From assembly GCA_001557505.1 (NCBI GenBank), contig LSAX01000002.1:3038001-3102000 (forward strand): a stretch of DNA of 64,000 bases, given 5' to 3'. The first letter of the stretch is position 1. Every line of letters begins with the position of its first letter. Source of the stretch: Reticulascus tulasneorum. Its lineage: Eukaryota; Ascomycota; Sordariomycetes; Glomerellales; Reticulascaceae. The position numbers and the translations under genes were made by a program. Positions 12,510-23,449 of this stretch are shown piece after piece. The notes beneath the pieces are model-generated. The model saw nothing but the letters and a program-made list of their open reading frames with translations, was not told where the DNA came from and did not search any database.

Positions 12510-13446
12510 ATGAAGCTGCACTATATCGGCGTAGGTCATCTGCCCCGCCGAGTAGACCGCCACCATCGGGCTGGAACTAACTATCTGCCTAGATCATTCG
12601 CAACGACGCCAAACCGGCTCACGAAATCACCGCCGAGAAGGAGCTCAGCGCATACTCAAGATTCACACGTAATAAGTAGGTCCGTCGCTGCACCTGTTTG
12701 GAGTTCCGTCGGACGTTGACAATCCTCTAGCTATGGAGAGGTAACGAGCCACTGGTAGCGCTCCAAGCTCCTCGGTCAGCTAATGATGTTCCCCTACAGT
12801 TCATGACACTCTTTGCAAAGACGGTGGCCGAACGGACCAGGCCAGGCCAAAGGCAAGATGTGGAAGAGCAAGGTATGTCCCCCGCCACACCGTTGTGTTG
12901 CTGGCTTTAGCTAACCACTTCCGCATAGACTACAGTACGGGCCATTGAACACCGATCACTGATGTATATGCTAACGAGCTGTCGCTCTAGCCTTCCACGC
13001 ATACGGAAGAAGCGAGGGAATATGCGGAATCATAATCTCCGACCACGCCTACCCGGCACTTGTGGCGCATCAGCTCCTCTCGAAGGTCGTGGACGAGTTT
13101 CTCTCCAAGCATCCCCGCTCATCATGGGCGACCGGAACCAATAATCTGCTTATGCCGGAATTGAAGGACTACTTGACCAAGTACCAAGATCCGCAGCAGG
13201 CAGACAGTATTCTCAAGATCCAAAAAGAGGTATGTCGACCATGTTAAAATGTGCCATTTGCAACCCTCTGCTAATGTCCATCAGCTTGACGAGACGAAGA
13301 TCGTTCTACACAAGACGATTGAGAGCGTCTTGCAGCGAGGCGAGAAGATCGATGACCTTGTGGCGAAGAGTGATGGTCTAAGCGCGCAAAGCAAGATGTT
13401 CTACCAGCAGGCCAAGAAGCAGAACTCATGCTGCTTGGTGATGTGA
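12510..13446 (+). CDS. ykt6: R-SNARE Ykt6
   Basis: Seven exons: 12510-12530, 12593-12675, 12731-12740, 12800-12872, 12929-12934, 12991-13229, 13285-13446, giving 197 residues, the normal family length. Ykt6 is a lipid-anchored SNARE used in ER-Golgi, Golgi, vacuole and autophagosome fusion. Seen: an N-terminal longin domain (about 1-125), the SNARE motif from [12 protein letters not shown], with Arg162 in [10 protein letters not shown] as the zero-layer arginine, and a C-terminal CCLVM: Cys193 for palmitoylation and Cys194 for farnesylation. Exons 3 (10 nt) and 5 (6 nt) are micro-exons. They supply the residues that complete NNYGEFM and EEQDYTFHAYG, both conserved in the family. All introns are 55-62 nt. 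Confidence 0.95.
12731..12740 (+). other. ykt6: 10-nt micro-exon of ykt6
   Basis: CTATGGAGAG lies between cctctag and gtaacg. With AA from the exon before it, it encodes Asn-Tyr-Gly-Glu; the following exon begins TTC ATG. Without it the conserved NNYGEFM is lost and the frame shifts. Confidence 0.88.
12929..12934 (+). other. ykt6: 6-nt micro-exon of ykt6
   Basis: ACTACA lies between gcatag and gtacgg. With G before it and CC after it, it encodes Asp-Tyr-Thr, giving EEQDYTFHAY. Each flanking intron is 56 nt and has its own gctaac branch-point sequence, which argues strongly for a true exon. Skipping it would keep the frame but replace three residues (DYT) with one alanine. Confidence 0.82.
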
Positions 13447-14009
13447 TATAGTTATTTGTCTAGGAGGCGTTAGAGCTTTGGCGTGATTTCTGCATACGCT
13501 CATTCACCGCAAGATTGGCTACACATCTTGTAAGCACATAGCACTTTCGCCCGTAGAGGCCGTAATGGGATGTCATGGCCCAGTGGGATCCATATAGGAG
13601 GACACGCACTTATGGGAGGTAAATACGTATGGTTAGGCGCAGACAAAGCAGCAAATTTTGCGTTTCGCACTCGTTTGAAGACAACGTTTTGGAGGTGGAA
13701 GTAGTTGCAAGTTTTATGTCTTAGAATTATAATCTAAAATTGCCATCGTAGACCGTCATTCCCCTGCCATCCCACCGTGGTATCAAACTGACAACCATCA
13801 AGGCCGTGTTATACGACAAAAGAAACCTGTCCTCGATGGAGTCCCAGACCCGCGCCTATACACATTCTATAAAATTCCGCTCCAAAGGTGCATATATACA
13901 GATGCCGCAGCGTCATGCCGACAAATACTTGAAGATAAATAGCTCCCGGAACTTTCAGAGCACCAACACGAGGCTATAACCCGTGGCTGCTGTTGGGATG
14001 AGCAGCAGC
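13447..14009. other. Convergent 3' region, ykt6 and unknown protein
   Basis: This is a 563-bp gap between two gene ends facing each other. AT-rich parts near 13700-13745 and 13855-13950 suit 3' ends. No other gene is seen. Confidence 0.5.
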
Positions 14010-16271
14010 CTACGCACCCTCAACCACGATCCTCTCACTCTTGCGATGCTGCGCAAGCTGTGAATACTGACTATCAACAGGGTTGATAAATGTAGGTGTC
14101 GCAGTTTTCGTGGCTGCCAATCGCTCATTCTTGCCGACAGGAACCAGGTTCTTGACAGGACTTTTGCCAGGACTTCTGCCAGGGCTCTTGCCCGCACCAC
14201 CATTCGCTGGGCTGGGCTCTCGCCTTCCGCCACGAGGAGGGATGGTTGTCTTCAGAGGCTGCAGTAGTTGTCGCTGTTGCTGCGAAATGCTGATCTGCCG
14301 GGCTATGGAGATTTCCACTGCACTCTTGAGAACTGGATCAGATTCATCGACGGACGGCTTCGTGACGTGTGTCTGAGCCGATGAGATAGACGATGGAGAT
14401 CGCTTTCTCATACTGCTAGGGCTAGAGGATCGTGTGGATGCCGCCGGAGAGACCATCTGCCATGTTGGCTCGGGGATGTTGGGCTTGAGTTGGTCTTGGA
14501 TGATTACATCCGATGGACCCTCATCTGTAGGTGAATCGAGGATGAGAGCGGACTGATCAGGAGTAAAATTAAACCCGTGTGACGGTAATTTCGGTTGAGC
14601 TTGGGGTTCTCTTGCTGGCTGTTGCGGTTGTTGTTGCTGTTGCGGTTGCGGTTGCTGCTGCTGCCGCTGTTGTGGCTGTGGCTGTGTAGGCGGTTGAGCC
14701 TGCCTCGGTTGTTGAGCTTGCTCTCGCCGTCTTTCAGCTGGTGCCGTTACGCTGAGTAGTTCTCTAGGTCGTGATGAAGGAACTACCAGTCTTGGCTTGG
14801 GATTTTCCTTTCGGACCGGCTCTCGAACTGCCTCGCGATCGAAGTTGGGTTTTGAGGGAGAAGGCAGTAGTGCAGGAGAGGTATTAGATCGGTTCCGCGG
14901 CGATAACCGCGGTGGGGGAATGTTGGATCTTGAGGGGGTTGAGGGGAACAGAGAGAAAGCAGGAGACTTCGCTGGCTGCGGCGAGGTGGCTCTTCGGTTG
15001 AGCTTTCCCTGGAGAAGTCTTGTCTCCGCCTCGATCTTATCATTGATTGTTTTCAGTTTATCCAAAGTTGCCTGCCGTCTGGCTAGTAGGGAAGAAGAAC
15101 CCTGTGGCTGCAGAACGCTCCCAAACATGACGCTGTACCGCTCCAGCTTGATACTCGGAATCTCAACATCAAGGAGCAGCGGGCTTTCGGTTCTTGGAGC
15201 AACCGGGATCGGTACTGGAGCCGAGATATCGGATTTCTTGACCTTGACGTCACCACGAATGGAACGCGTGGACGCCTTGCGGGCTATGGCCTTGGGCGTC
15301 TTGGGTTCCTTGACTTCCATTGGATTCTCGACAGCAGGTTCAGTTTGTGACCGCACCATGATTGGCTTGTACTTGAGTGTTTTCCGTTCAGTGTTACTCC
15401 TGTCCAAGCCAGAGCTCATATCGCTAGGTGGCGAGGTAGTGTATTCCATTGTCGCGGCCGGTTGAAAGTTTACTGGCTCGGGAATGGTTCGGCTTGGGAC
15501 AGGAGATGGAGAATCGGCCAATTTCTTGGCCTTGGACCTCCCGAATAGCTTCCATCTTCCAGACTTCTGTTTTGGTGCTGAAGGTTCGATGTTATCTCTC
15601 GTGTCTTCTTGGACCCTCGTAGCCACTCTTGAAATCTGTGGTTGCCAGGCTCCGCCAGATGGTGGGTGTGTAGGGCTTCCTATGGCCATTCCGATTGCAA
15701 TTGTTCCCATAGTGTCCTCCATTGAATCTGGAGTTTGCGTCCTCACTTGTATGGTGCGCTGCGGTGAGTTTGATCGAGGACTATCCGATGGCGATGGAGG
15801 TTTTCCACGAATTGGGATATGATACGACTTGAATCCCCCCCGCGCCGTACTTTGAGACTTTATGTACAGGTCATCTTTTGACATTCGCTTGTCGAAGGTA
15901 TTCCAATTGTTCTTGACAGAGGACTGGCTCGAGGTTCCGGGTCCCCCACTAGTACTAGGCCGGTCGGCCATACTGGGTCTCTTTGGGCGAGGAGGTGCTG
16001 GTAAGGGACGGACACCGTATGTCTTGTGAGAGTCAGGGACAGCGGACGAGGAAACAGTCGAAGGGGAGTTGCCCCCATTTTGAGAGACGCCTGAATCTTC
16101 CTGCGCTGGCTTGAAACCTGACACAAGTCCTGGCTCGCCCAGGACTGGGGACTCTGGACCGTGCGCATCAGCATCATACCGACCCCCTCCCAAGTTCCTC
16201 ATCCCCCTCATAGATCTGGAACGGTGTACGAAGTTAAACATCCCTCCGTAATGTCGTAACAACCCTGGCAC
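14010..16271 (-). CDS. Conserved fungal low-complexity protein of unknown function
   Basis: One uninterrupted frame encodes 753 residues, mostly Ser/Pro/Arg-rich and predicted disordered. Islands that look ordered or conserved: MFNFVHRSRSMRGMRN near the start, a basic/aromatic patch GRWKLFGRSKAKK (about residues 235-250), and a block VEIPSIKLERYSVMFGSVL followed by SSLLARRQATLDKLK (about 365-405) that could start a short coiled coil. A Gln/Pro-rich tract fills about residues 510-555. The last residues, RKSERIVVEGA, are again ordered in character. Met11 (MFNFV) is a possible alternative start. There is no catalytic motif, signal peptide or membrane span. The type suits a scaffold or cytoskeleton/polarity-linked protein, but that is only inference. 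Confidence 0.75.
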   Translation of the reverse strand: MPGLLRHYGGMFNFVHRSRSMRGMRNLGGGRYDADAHGPESPVLGEPGLVSGFKPAQEDSGVSQNGGNSPSTVSSSAVPDSHKTYGVRPLPAPPRPKRPSMADRPSTSGGPGTSSQSSVKNNWNTFDKRMSKDDLYIKSQSTARGGFKSYHIPIRGKPPSPSDSPRSNSPQRTIQVRTQTPDSMEDTMGTIAIGMAIGSPTHPPSGGAWQPQISRVATRVQEDTRDNIEPSAPKQKSGRWKLFGRSKAKKLADSPSPVPSRTIPEPVNFQPAATMEYTTSPPSDMSSGLDRSNTERKTLKYKPIMVRSQTEPAVENPMEVKEPKTPKAIARKASTRSIRGDVKVKKSDISAPVPIPVAPRTESPLLLDVEIPSIKLERYSVMFGSVLQPQGSSSLLARRQATLDKLKTINDKIEAETRLLQGKLNRRATSPQPAKSPAFSLFPSTPSRSNIPPPRLSPRNRSNTSPALLPSPSKPNFDREAVREPVRKENPKPRLVVPSSRPRELLSVTAPAERRREQAQQPRQAQPPTQPQPQQRQQQQPQPQQQQQPQQPAREPQAQPKLPSHGFNFTPDQSALILDSPTDEGPSDVIIQDQLKPNIPEPTWQMVSPAASTRSSSPSSMRKRSPSSISSAQTHVTKPSVDESDPVLKSAVEISIARQISISQQQRQLLQPLKTTIPPRGGRREPSPANGGAGKSPGRSPGKSPVKNLVPVGKNERLAATKTATPTFINPVDSQYSQLAQHRKSERIVVEGA

Positions 16272-19200
16272 TACGCTAACGTGCCGGGTACCCTAGTTGC
16301 TGTATACCACGATCGATTGACCAGTTGTGAGGTGGGGTTCGGTTTCGAAGGTAATGAGAAGTGACAGCCAATGTGGAAGGAGTGGACCAGACCTGTTTTC
16401 TCGAGGATGCGAAAATGAGGAAGTATGATTAAGGAGAGTAATGAAGGACAGGTCTAATTCCCTGAATCCAATCAAAGAAAGAGTGGAAGAAGGTTGGCCT
16501 GGGGTTAGCTAACCTTCATATCTTCTTCCACAGTTGCTCTGAAATTATCCTGAAAGGATGCATTCCCTCGCCGCCTACGGCTTTACGCCTCTACTACTGT
16601 TTGAGGTTAATGGGACGGATATTTTGAGCAGGTTGATCAGCACAGGGATAACAGCCCCATACTCGCCATGGGGGTGGTCTCCGACCATGGCCCGTGGTCG
16701 GTGAAGTGACTTTGCTGTCCAGGGTGGAGGTCCTCAGAGTTTCGTGTGTGAGGATACCGAACCTGGACGGACGCGGCGAGGCAGCATGATTTTTCGGGCT
16801 CACCTGGAGGCGGCCGGAGCAGGGCAATCATCCCGTCTATCTGAAGTTGAGCGAATAGGCTCAAGTGATGATACACATTGATTTCCGGGAATGTTATGAT
16901 GGTTTCTTATGATTCCTGATGATCTAGCCACCTTGCGGTTTGAGAGAAGCCTTCGAGAAGAACGGAGAAAGAAGGTCTCATCAGGATCTGTGCTGCAGGG
17001 TCCGCCCGACGCCGCATCGTCGCCTGTCCTTGTCAGACCCGCACGTCCGTTCCGCCTGTCATTGATTAGGCTCGCTAATAGTCGTGTCGATGTGACATCG
17101 ATAGATATCACTTTCAGTGATCCCGCGAAAGATATTGGCTCCCTTGAAATTGGCAGAAAAAAAGCCACGAATGCAAACTCCCAAGAGGCAACAAAGTCAA
17201 ACTCTGACTTGATAATTGCTGAAGATTGCTTCATCTCACAGCGTGGGGGGGGGGGGGGACGAATGAGGTTGCAGAGGTGAGATCTGAATTTACGTCCCGA
17301 CAGTGGACAACTCCCCTTTCGAACTCCAAACGGAAGCATCCATGTTTTAAAATTGAAGGAGCATGTTGCTGTTTGCACTCTCATTCTTTCCCACCAACCA
17401 GGAGGAGATGTCGAATCGACTACCGCGATGATGCGGAGAGCATATGTCATTTTGGGAATTCCTGGTAAACATTTCCGCTACTGTTCAGGCTTATTTCCTT
17501 TGCATCTGCCGCGCATCCAAGGTGAAGTCGAACAGCGGATCATGTGGCTAGTCGGCAGCCGCAACTTGCAGCCAATGCTCTAACTGCAGCCGACAGAACA
17601 GGCAATCCGGGTGCCGCTTGAAGGTCGCATGAATTACGACTAGAAGGAAGGATACAGTAAGAGGCTACCTTACCAAGCGGTACGGTTGTCTGGAATAACT
17701 TTACGCATCATCAGATGTGTGTCGTAATGGAAACGTACTCAGTAAATTTCGGCGCTGGGGTCAATGACCCGGAGAGCTTATACAAGGGCGACCTATAGGG
17801 CTATTGATCGATTTCAGCACCATCCTCATTCGATAATTTGTGTAATCGAATGGTGAAGAAAGATTACGGCCAGGTTCCTGTTCCTGCCCCTTGCAGGAGC
17901 AGCTTTTGTTGGGGGCGTTCATGTGTTCTTGAGACGATGTTTCATCTTCACCCTTCGGGGTTAGCAGTTGATGCCCTGTCTCAAGATTGCAAATCGCCTT
18001 TTCCGATTAGACAAGCGAACCTTGCCCAGCCAGCAAGCAATGATGACGATGGCCAGCGCTGTCGGAATTTAACCGCCTAAACTTGGCCACGCCTATCTTA
18101 CGGGTAAGGATGCTACCGGCAGCCTCCACTGTCCGAACGTACATTCAGCCTCTCCCCGTGATCTTCGGCAGGAGGCACGGGACGGACGTGGCGAGTAACT
18201 TCAATGGACGTGAGACTGGTTTGATGGCCGTAAGCCGTGTAGTAGATGTTCGTCTGAAGGTGGCAACACGGATCTTGATCGCTTCGATGGGTAAATTCCT
18301 TACCTAGATCAGGATGCTTCGTTGAGAGCTTCCAGATCACCCACTCTGCAGTGGTATTCCTGCGGGTAGGGGGAGTGAATGGTACTCAGGTATGATTATT
18401 CCCGAGCAATTCGCCCTCAACTGATCTCAGAGCGTGAGCGGCTCTGGCTGGTTCATGCACTCCAACATGCGGCTAATGGGTGATGCAAGTAGGAGCGGGA
18501 TATGGAGAGTCCCCTCCACAATTGGGATGTTGCACTAAGAAGAAATGGTGTTCAGAATGCAAGCCTGCACGTGGATTGACATGGCTCAACCATAGTTCCC
18601 TCTCTACCCCATGATTGCGGAGAAGCTCAAGCTCAGATGACGACTTCTGGCAGATCCAGCGACGTGGGAAAGGTTTCGTCGATCAACCATCGTCGGGGAG
18701 CTTTTCATGCTTTCGAAGATTCGCCGTTAGGTCCGCCAATTTTGGTCGAGAGTCGGTCAGGTTCCACGGTCCAGAGATCCCCGTACGGATTTGGAGCGAC
18801 GAGCTTCTTCCAAGTTCAAGTCATTTTTTGCAGAGAGAACCCCGCCATCATCACGTGCAGTGAACAAATTTTGGCGGGGCAATCCCGAGTCCGGCTTGCG
18901 ACATTGATCTATGCCAGCGTTTTGTTGCTAAATGACTTAACGGCGACAGGATGGAATGATGGATATGTACCTAAGATTCGTGTCTCGTAAACTGCTGTCA
19001 TGTTCAGTAGTATATCAGTGTTACAAAATGTCCCATGTCATGTTCGCGCAGGCGACAGCTGGAGAGACGGAAGAAATACGTTGCCTAACGCTCTCTGCTC
19101 TCTGCCTGCAGTGGGACCTACCTAAGTACCGCACCACATGAATTATGCGCTGAGGGAACACCTGCATGGATGGCCGATTAGGGACTACTCTGCCGGGATC

Positions 19201-19407
19201 CCCTCTTAAAGTCTCGCAATGATAACACTTCCGGGCGGCCACTCGGGCTGTAGAAGAAAACAAGAAACAACATCAACAGTCGGACATCTCACCTCAACAC
19301 CCGCAAACCCCCCCCCGCCACTTGTCAAACCCTTTGACACTTAACACCTTTCGCAGCTAATCCAAATTTGCATCCCAGTTGACTAGAGAGCTTTAAAATC
19401 TTTCATC
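16272..19407. other. 3.1-kb gene-free stretch before profilin
   Basis: It presumably holds the leaders and promoters of the unknown gene on the left and of profilin on the right. A run of 14 G lies at 17245-17258. The longest open frame (16800-17450, minus) has no recognisable domain and runs through that poly-G. Just before profilin there is a C/A-rich segment (about 19250-19350) typical of a fungal promoter. Confidence 0.5.
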
Positions 19408-20052
19408 ATGTCCTGGCAAGGTCAGTAAACACATGCACGCCACAAAATTTAACCCCCACCTTGGGAACCTGAAGCTAATGGTTCCGTCACAGCTTATGTT
19501 GACACCAGGTAACGACGCACGCGGATCCTGGCCATGATTATGGGACAACGAATACTGATGGATGCTATAGCCTGGTAGGCACTGGTCACATCAACAAGGC
19601 CGCCATCATCAGCATTGCTGGCGATAGCACATGGGCGACCTCCGCAGGCTTCACGGTACCTCGAACCCCACCCGTTGACAATTTCGTCCCCGGCTGACTG
19701 TGACTGCTCCAGGTCTCGGCGGTAGAAATGAAGGCCATCTCTGATATCGTCGGTGGGAGCGCGCCCGCAAAGGACAAGGCCTTCGCAGATGGTCTCTACA
19801 TCGCTGGCGACAGATATGTCGTTGCCAGAGCTGACGATGGCGCGATCTACGCACGAAAGGTAGCGACTTCTCAGCGACCCATACGTTTTGAATCATCAAT
19901 CTAACAAGGTCGTGTAGGGCAGGGAAGGCATCGTCATTGCCAAAACCAACCAAGCAATCCTCCTCGGCCACCACAACGAAGATACGCAGGCCGGCAATGC
20001 AACCCAGGCTGTGCAGAAGTTGGCAGACTACCTGGTTGGCCTGCAGTATTAG
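19408..20052 (+). CDS. pfy1: Profilin
   Basis: Five exons: 19408-19420, 19493-19508, 19571-19655, 19713-19859, 19918-20052, giving 131 residues, the usual length. Profilin binds actin monomers, poly-proline and PIP2, and feeds formin-driven actin cables at the hyphal tip. Seen: N-terminal MSWQAYVDTSLVGTGHINKA, the middle block FTVSAVEMKAI, YIAGDRYVVARADDGAIYARKG, and the C-terminal helix NATQAVQKLADYLVGLQY. The first two exons are only 13 and 16 nt, so the protein start is easily missed by gene finders. Introns are 57-72 nt with standard GT-AG ends. It converges with got1. Confidence 0.96.
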
Positions 20053-20615
20053 GCACGGTGCACCATATGGCCGCACGGTACGAGGCAGGGAGAAAATGCA
20101 ATGGAGGGAACCTTCTGGGAGTGAAGGACATGCAAGCAAGCGATGCAGCTTTCATATCATTGATTCGATGAATCAAGGACCACTAGAATAGGAAGAAGAC
20201 AATCAGTGTCTAGGGGGCGATGGAGTCTATACATGCCTGACACTTATCCACAATGAGAACGATTTGAGGATTTCTGCAAAGCCCATATAAAGCACCGTCC
20301 TCTCTACTCGTATCTGTGCTCTAGCATATGCCTTATGATAGATCGTGATCAGCAACGATATTTGCGCCATCGCTCCCACAAGGCTTTTCCCCTCCGCCCG
20401 CCAAGTACACAGTATAATACACGCCTCTCTGGGAACGCACACAAGTACGATCTAGGCCGTCCTCCATATAACGCCAGTATTGCTGTACAGAACCGTCTAT
20501 ACGCTGTTTGAAATCCCGAAAGCCAGCCAGCCAAACACTAAGCGTACACAACAGCTGTTTAAGATCCCAGATGTAGGATGAAGGTCTCAAATCTTGCCTG
20601 GAAAGGCTCATGAGC
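20053..20615. other. Convergent 3' region, profilin and got1
   Basis: 563 bp between two facing gene ends; presumed 3' untranslated regions, nothing else seen. Confidence 0.5.
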
Positions 20616-21316
20616 TTATACTGGGAGCTCGGCATTCCGTCTCCCCAAGCCAGAGCGGTCCACCAACACTCCGATATAAGGGCCAACGATGGGGATGTTC
20701 CTCGCGAATCCAGCTATCGTTCCCAGAAAATCTCCGAAAAGCACCATGATGCCGTACAGCTCAACACAGAATCCAATTAGGGGCCATTTAATTAGGATCA
20801 GCGTTAACCCGCCAAAGAACGCCGCCGTTCCCTTGGCTTTCTGTTTTCTCGCGAAGAATAGGAGTGTCTTCTGGGGCCCGATGATTATTGTCAAGCCGAT
20901 AAGGAAGAGGATCTACAATCGAGGTCAGCCGGTTTGGGTCGTGCCCCTTGGGTTGGTTTCGTACGTTTCCCATGGCAAGCCTAGAACTTGAGGTTAGCAA
21001 TAGGATTCGCTGTAGGCTTATAGAAAATCTCACATAGCACGATCAAAGAACATCATCACTCCACCGACTAGGAAGAAACCGCCTGGAGACAAAGAATAGA
21101 GAGTGGTCAGCTATCAAGTCCTTGTTGCGCCAAAGCTTTGGCAAGGCGCGTACCTACCCCCAGAGCAGAAAGCAACCCCAATTTCTATAGATTTCATTAG
21201 TAAATATACCATGACAATGGAGGAAGCCAGAATCTAGCCATGCCCCCGGATACGTCAAGCACTTGAACTCGATGTCGGGACATACTTTGGGAATCTGATA
21301 ACCACATTGAAGCCAT
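20616..21316 (-). CDS. got1: Got1-family Golgi transport membrane protein
   Basis: Five exons in transcript order: 21316-21286, 21184-21158, 21082-21034, 20980-20965, 20912-20616, giving 139 residues (yeast Got1 has 138). Got1 is a small four-span protein of early Golgi and ER-derived vesicles that supports ER-Golgi transport and fusion. Seen: N-terminal SDSQKIGVAF, a first hydrophobic span with FFLVGGVMMFFDRAMLAMGN, then ILFLIGLTIIIGPQKT, KAKGTAAFFGGLTLILIKWPLIGF, and a last span ending in FARNIPIVGPYIGVL. Every join restores these motifs. Exons of 16, 27 and 31 nt make it another highly fragmented small gene. The sequence FCSGG in span 1 is less usual than the family pattern but stays hydrophobic and small. 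Confidence 0.92.
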
Positions 21317-22867
21317 TGTGATAAGCCTGTCCTTCTATACCAAGTCGAGGGTTTGTAGAGTCGCGCAGAACAAGTCGATTTTATGCGATTTATTTGGGAT
21401 CTTGGAGTCGTCGTATGTCGACAGTTTGGCGGATTCGTTGGGAAACGTGGTTTCGACTTTTTGTTGTGGAAAGGGACATTTTTGATTAAACAAAGAACAG
21501 ATCACCAGGGGAAGTGCCGCGTCTGACAGGCCATTGGGCCCCTGCCGCCACATGAACCACGGGTGAGCAGCCACTAAACCCGGGGGGCAAGAAGAGCCCA
21601 CTACAGAGCGACAACCGCCCGAAGCACTTAACTTAAACTCAACCTAATGTTTCTGGCAGCAATCCTGGGGGGGGTTTCGCATGACTTGGCAGGGCTGATA
21701 GCACCTTCGAGGAAGCCCAAAAGCTATCGTGCGAGTACGTTACATGTCAAGTGTTTTTAACTTATTCTATTCCCAGCGCATTGCTCTCTCGGATACCAGG
21801 TCGAGTATTGAAGTCGAGTACATATCGCTATTTTCTTTGGGCGCTATTTGGCCAGGGCAGGATTAGCGCCACAGTGGTTTCACGGTACTCATTTAAAACC
21901 CAGAAAGAAAAGTTTGAATCCAACCCACACTCTAACATTCTAGCCTTCAACAGCGCAGATGAACAAGAAGTGCTCACTCCAAGCCTTCCCATTCTACGAT
22001 GTGAAACGGCAATGGCACTCACCCGGATGTACAACTGTGCACGAGTGACCCCTATGTTGTACGATCTTTCAAATTGCGGTCTCAGGCTCCTATGACGATT
22101 GATGTTTGTCGAGCTATCTCTGCAGCACTCAAAATATCTTAGCCAGCGACAAACTTGGTCTTCAACTCCCATGGCGTCGGGTTGGCGGCCCACGCCAGCG
22201 CAGATATGCGAGAACGCCTTAGCACGGTTTTCATTGAAGCAAAGATACCTTTTTCGAAGATCGCACTCCACCAAACACACTCACTGGGAACGTTGCCTTG
22301 AGGGCCAAAGGAGCGTTTGGGCCCGAAGAATATCTGATTTGAGCATCGCTCAAGCGCATCAGATACGATCTTGATATATACGACGAAAGCAGAACCAGTC
22401 GCTTTCGATATCGAGTTTTGGGGCAGACACAGGTAAAATCCATGACACGCGCGACATATGCTTCCATTTGGAAACTTCGGACGACTTGAGACCTTTTAGT
22501 TCTGCCGCGGCGACCAGGCTTCACGCTATGGTAACTGAGTAACGTCATCTCCATACGTCCTCGGTAATCAGTCGTCTCTTCAGGCAGAGAACAAACCTTC
22601 ATGATTCCGATTAAGCCGGAGCGTCAACTGCCATCCCTTCGCTGAAAGGTGGAGGGTGCATAGTTGGGGCTTGACTTTGTGGGTCGTACATTTGAGTGCT
22701 CTGCATCCTCTCATGCATCCCTTGGCTCCAAGTGATATTTCGAATTCAAGTTCCAATCCATTGCTTGTTCTATGTCAAATCCCCAGTACTAAAGCTTTTG
22801 ACCAAACACCCAACGCCATGCACTCCTTACTCCAAGCTCTCCAAGCCCAATTCACACCACTGCCACT
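21317..22867. other. Intergenic between got1 and ies6
   Basis: 1.55 kb with the got1 promoter and the ies6 3' end. Reading frames of up to 150 codons occur on both strands but have no family resemblance. No gene is called. Confidence 0.5.
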
Positions 22868-23449
22868 TCACTTGAGCACTGTGTGTGCGCCTCGAGCCTC
22901 GAGGTATTGTTCCGCCACTCCCTGCGGCAAAGTCCGAATGAGGCCGAAAACCTCTTTATTGTGGTATCTCAACCTCGTCTTCGGGTCCACATATGGCGCC
23001 GATAATCCAGTGATGTCACAGTAATGTCTTGTATGAGCCAGCGATGGCGCAGACTCGATGTTGGTATATGTGGCGCCGGGTGCTGTGACACTCGCACCAG
23101 CGTTTGGCCGCAGCGTCTTCTCCAATACCAGCTTCGACAGACTTCGTGAAGCTTGCGCGAGATTTGGCTGGAGACTCCCGGGTCCGTTGCTCGGTGCCGC
23201 CGGGGTGGATGTTCCACTGGTCGATAGTCCATCATCTTGAGCAGGCGTTAAGGCGCCACTAGCTTCTTGAGGAGTTGCGAGTGCAGAGGCTTCTCTCCGT
23301 GAGGCATCGCCGAGGATGGTCTTGATATTCTTATTCCTTCGTTGGTTTGGCCGCCAAGTTGTGCCCCGGAATGTTTTATGGATGGAGTGGATGTCGAGTT
23401 CGTCAAGTAATTCTTGGTGTGCAATCTGTGCCTCGGTTGGTGCTGCCAT
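22868..23449 (-). CDS. ies6: INO80 complex subunit Ies6 (YL1 C-terminal domain)
   Basis: One exon, 193 residues. Ies6 pairs with Arp5 to form a module of the INO80 chromatin remodeller that couples ATP hydrolysis to nucleosome sliding. Seen: a basic N-terminal block FRGTTWRPNQRRNKNIKTIL (about residues 28-47), a low-complexity Ala/Ser/Thr/Pro linker, and a C-terminal YL1-C domain (about 140-193) with HYCDITGLSAPYVDPKTRLR, VFGLIRTL and the end YLEARGAHTVLK, nearly a signature of Ies6. The gene is transcribed away from arp5, whose start lies 1.35 kb further on. Confidence 0.94.
   Translation of the reverse strand: MAAPTEAQIAHQELLDELDIHSIHKTFRGTTWRPNQRRNKNIKTILGDASRREASALATPQEASGALTPAQDDGLSTSGTSTPAAPSNGPGSLQPNLAQASRSLSKLVLEKTLRPNAGASVTAPGATYTNIESAPSLAHTRHYCDITGLSAPYVDPKTRLRYHNKEVFGLIRTLPQGVAEQYLEARGAHTVLK

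Noticed and set aside
16800..17450. 216-codon minus-strand frame
   Set aside because: No recognisable domain, runs through the 14-G homopolymer, and has no supporting splice or codon pattern.
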